A DNA stretch of 6,090 bases, taken from contig URYA01000102.1 in assembly GCA_900551975.1 (NCBI GenBank), forward strand, positions 1 through 6,090. The letters are read 5' to 3'. The stretch is from an uncultured Collinsella sp. (lineage in GTDB: Bacteria > Actinomycetota > Coriobacteriia > Coriobacteriales > Coriobacteriaceae). Under the pieces are notes generated by a model. It ran no database searches. It saw only the letters and a program-made list of their open reading frames with translations, and was not told the DNA's origin. Shown one piece after another: positions 6,080 to 6,090 of this stretch. Each line of letters begins with the position of its first letter. Position 1 is the stretch's first letter. The position numbers were made by a program, and so were the translations under genes.

Positions 6080-6090
6080 TTCGGGCGGCC

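Larger units (their letters stand above)
5867..6090. other. Noncoding 3' region filled by inverted repeats
   Basis: No convincing gene lies in these 224 nt. The region has lower GC than the genes and contains three copies of the 9-mer CCGGCATAG or its complement (5887-5895 direct, 5932-5940 inverted, 6067-6075 direct), a hairpin at 5887-5940, a long inverted repeat at 5927-6079 and a small GGGGC/GCCCC hairpin (5946-5950 with 5961-5965). There is no T-run directly after any strong short hairpin, so a classical intrinsic terminator for the two-component operon is not evident. Confidence 0.6.

Noticed and set aside
1..6090. CRISPR array, tRNA, rRNA or transposase gene
   Set aside because: No regularly spaced repeats, cloverleaf-like segment, rRNA-like sequence or transposase motif was seen on either strand.

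Overview
The window is GC-rich and gene-dense. It looks like the chromosome of an anaerobic gut actinobacterium of the Coriobacteriia, most like Collinsella. This is an inference from base composition, codon style and protein style; there is no rRNA or other marker gene here to prove it.

Layout, left to right. (1) Positions 1-484, minus strand: the N-terminal part of a MacB/LolD-type ABC ATPase whose C-terminus lies off the left edge. (2) Positions 485-600: a short gap. (3) Positions 601-3928, minus strand: a compact operon read right to left, made of an ABC-2 type drug/antibiotic exporter ATPase and two ABC-2 permeases. The gaps are 9 nt, then a 14-nt overlap. (4) Positions 3929-4094: a divergent control region with dyads and a direct repeat. 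(5) Positions 4095-5866, plus strand: a NarL/LuxR-type two-component system, with a HisKA_3 histidine kinase and a REC-HTH_LuxR response regulator translationally coupled by an ATGA overlap. (6) Positions 5867-6090: noncoding DNA dominated by inverted repeats.

The kinase/regulator pair facing a one-ATPase, two-permease ABC-2 exporter has the same gene content as the Bacillus LnrJK-LnrLMN (YfiJK-YfiLMN) linearmycin-resistance module. The reasonable working model is that the membrane-embedded kinase senses an envelope-active compound, phosphorylates the regulator, and the regulator turns on the divergent exporter from sites in 3929-4094. The substrate is unknown.

Two points stand out. The kinase gene appears to be transcribed as a leaderless mRNA: a TACAAT -10 box ends 7 nt upstream of the A of ATG and there is no Shine-Dalgarno. 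The 3' noncoding region carries a nearly perfect 25-bp inverted repeat (24/25), one arm of which also pairs with an upstream hairpin arm, so two structures are mutually exclusive. It could be a small mobile repeat or a structured RNA. I found no clear evidence of a wholly new system beyond these.
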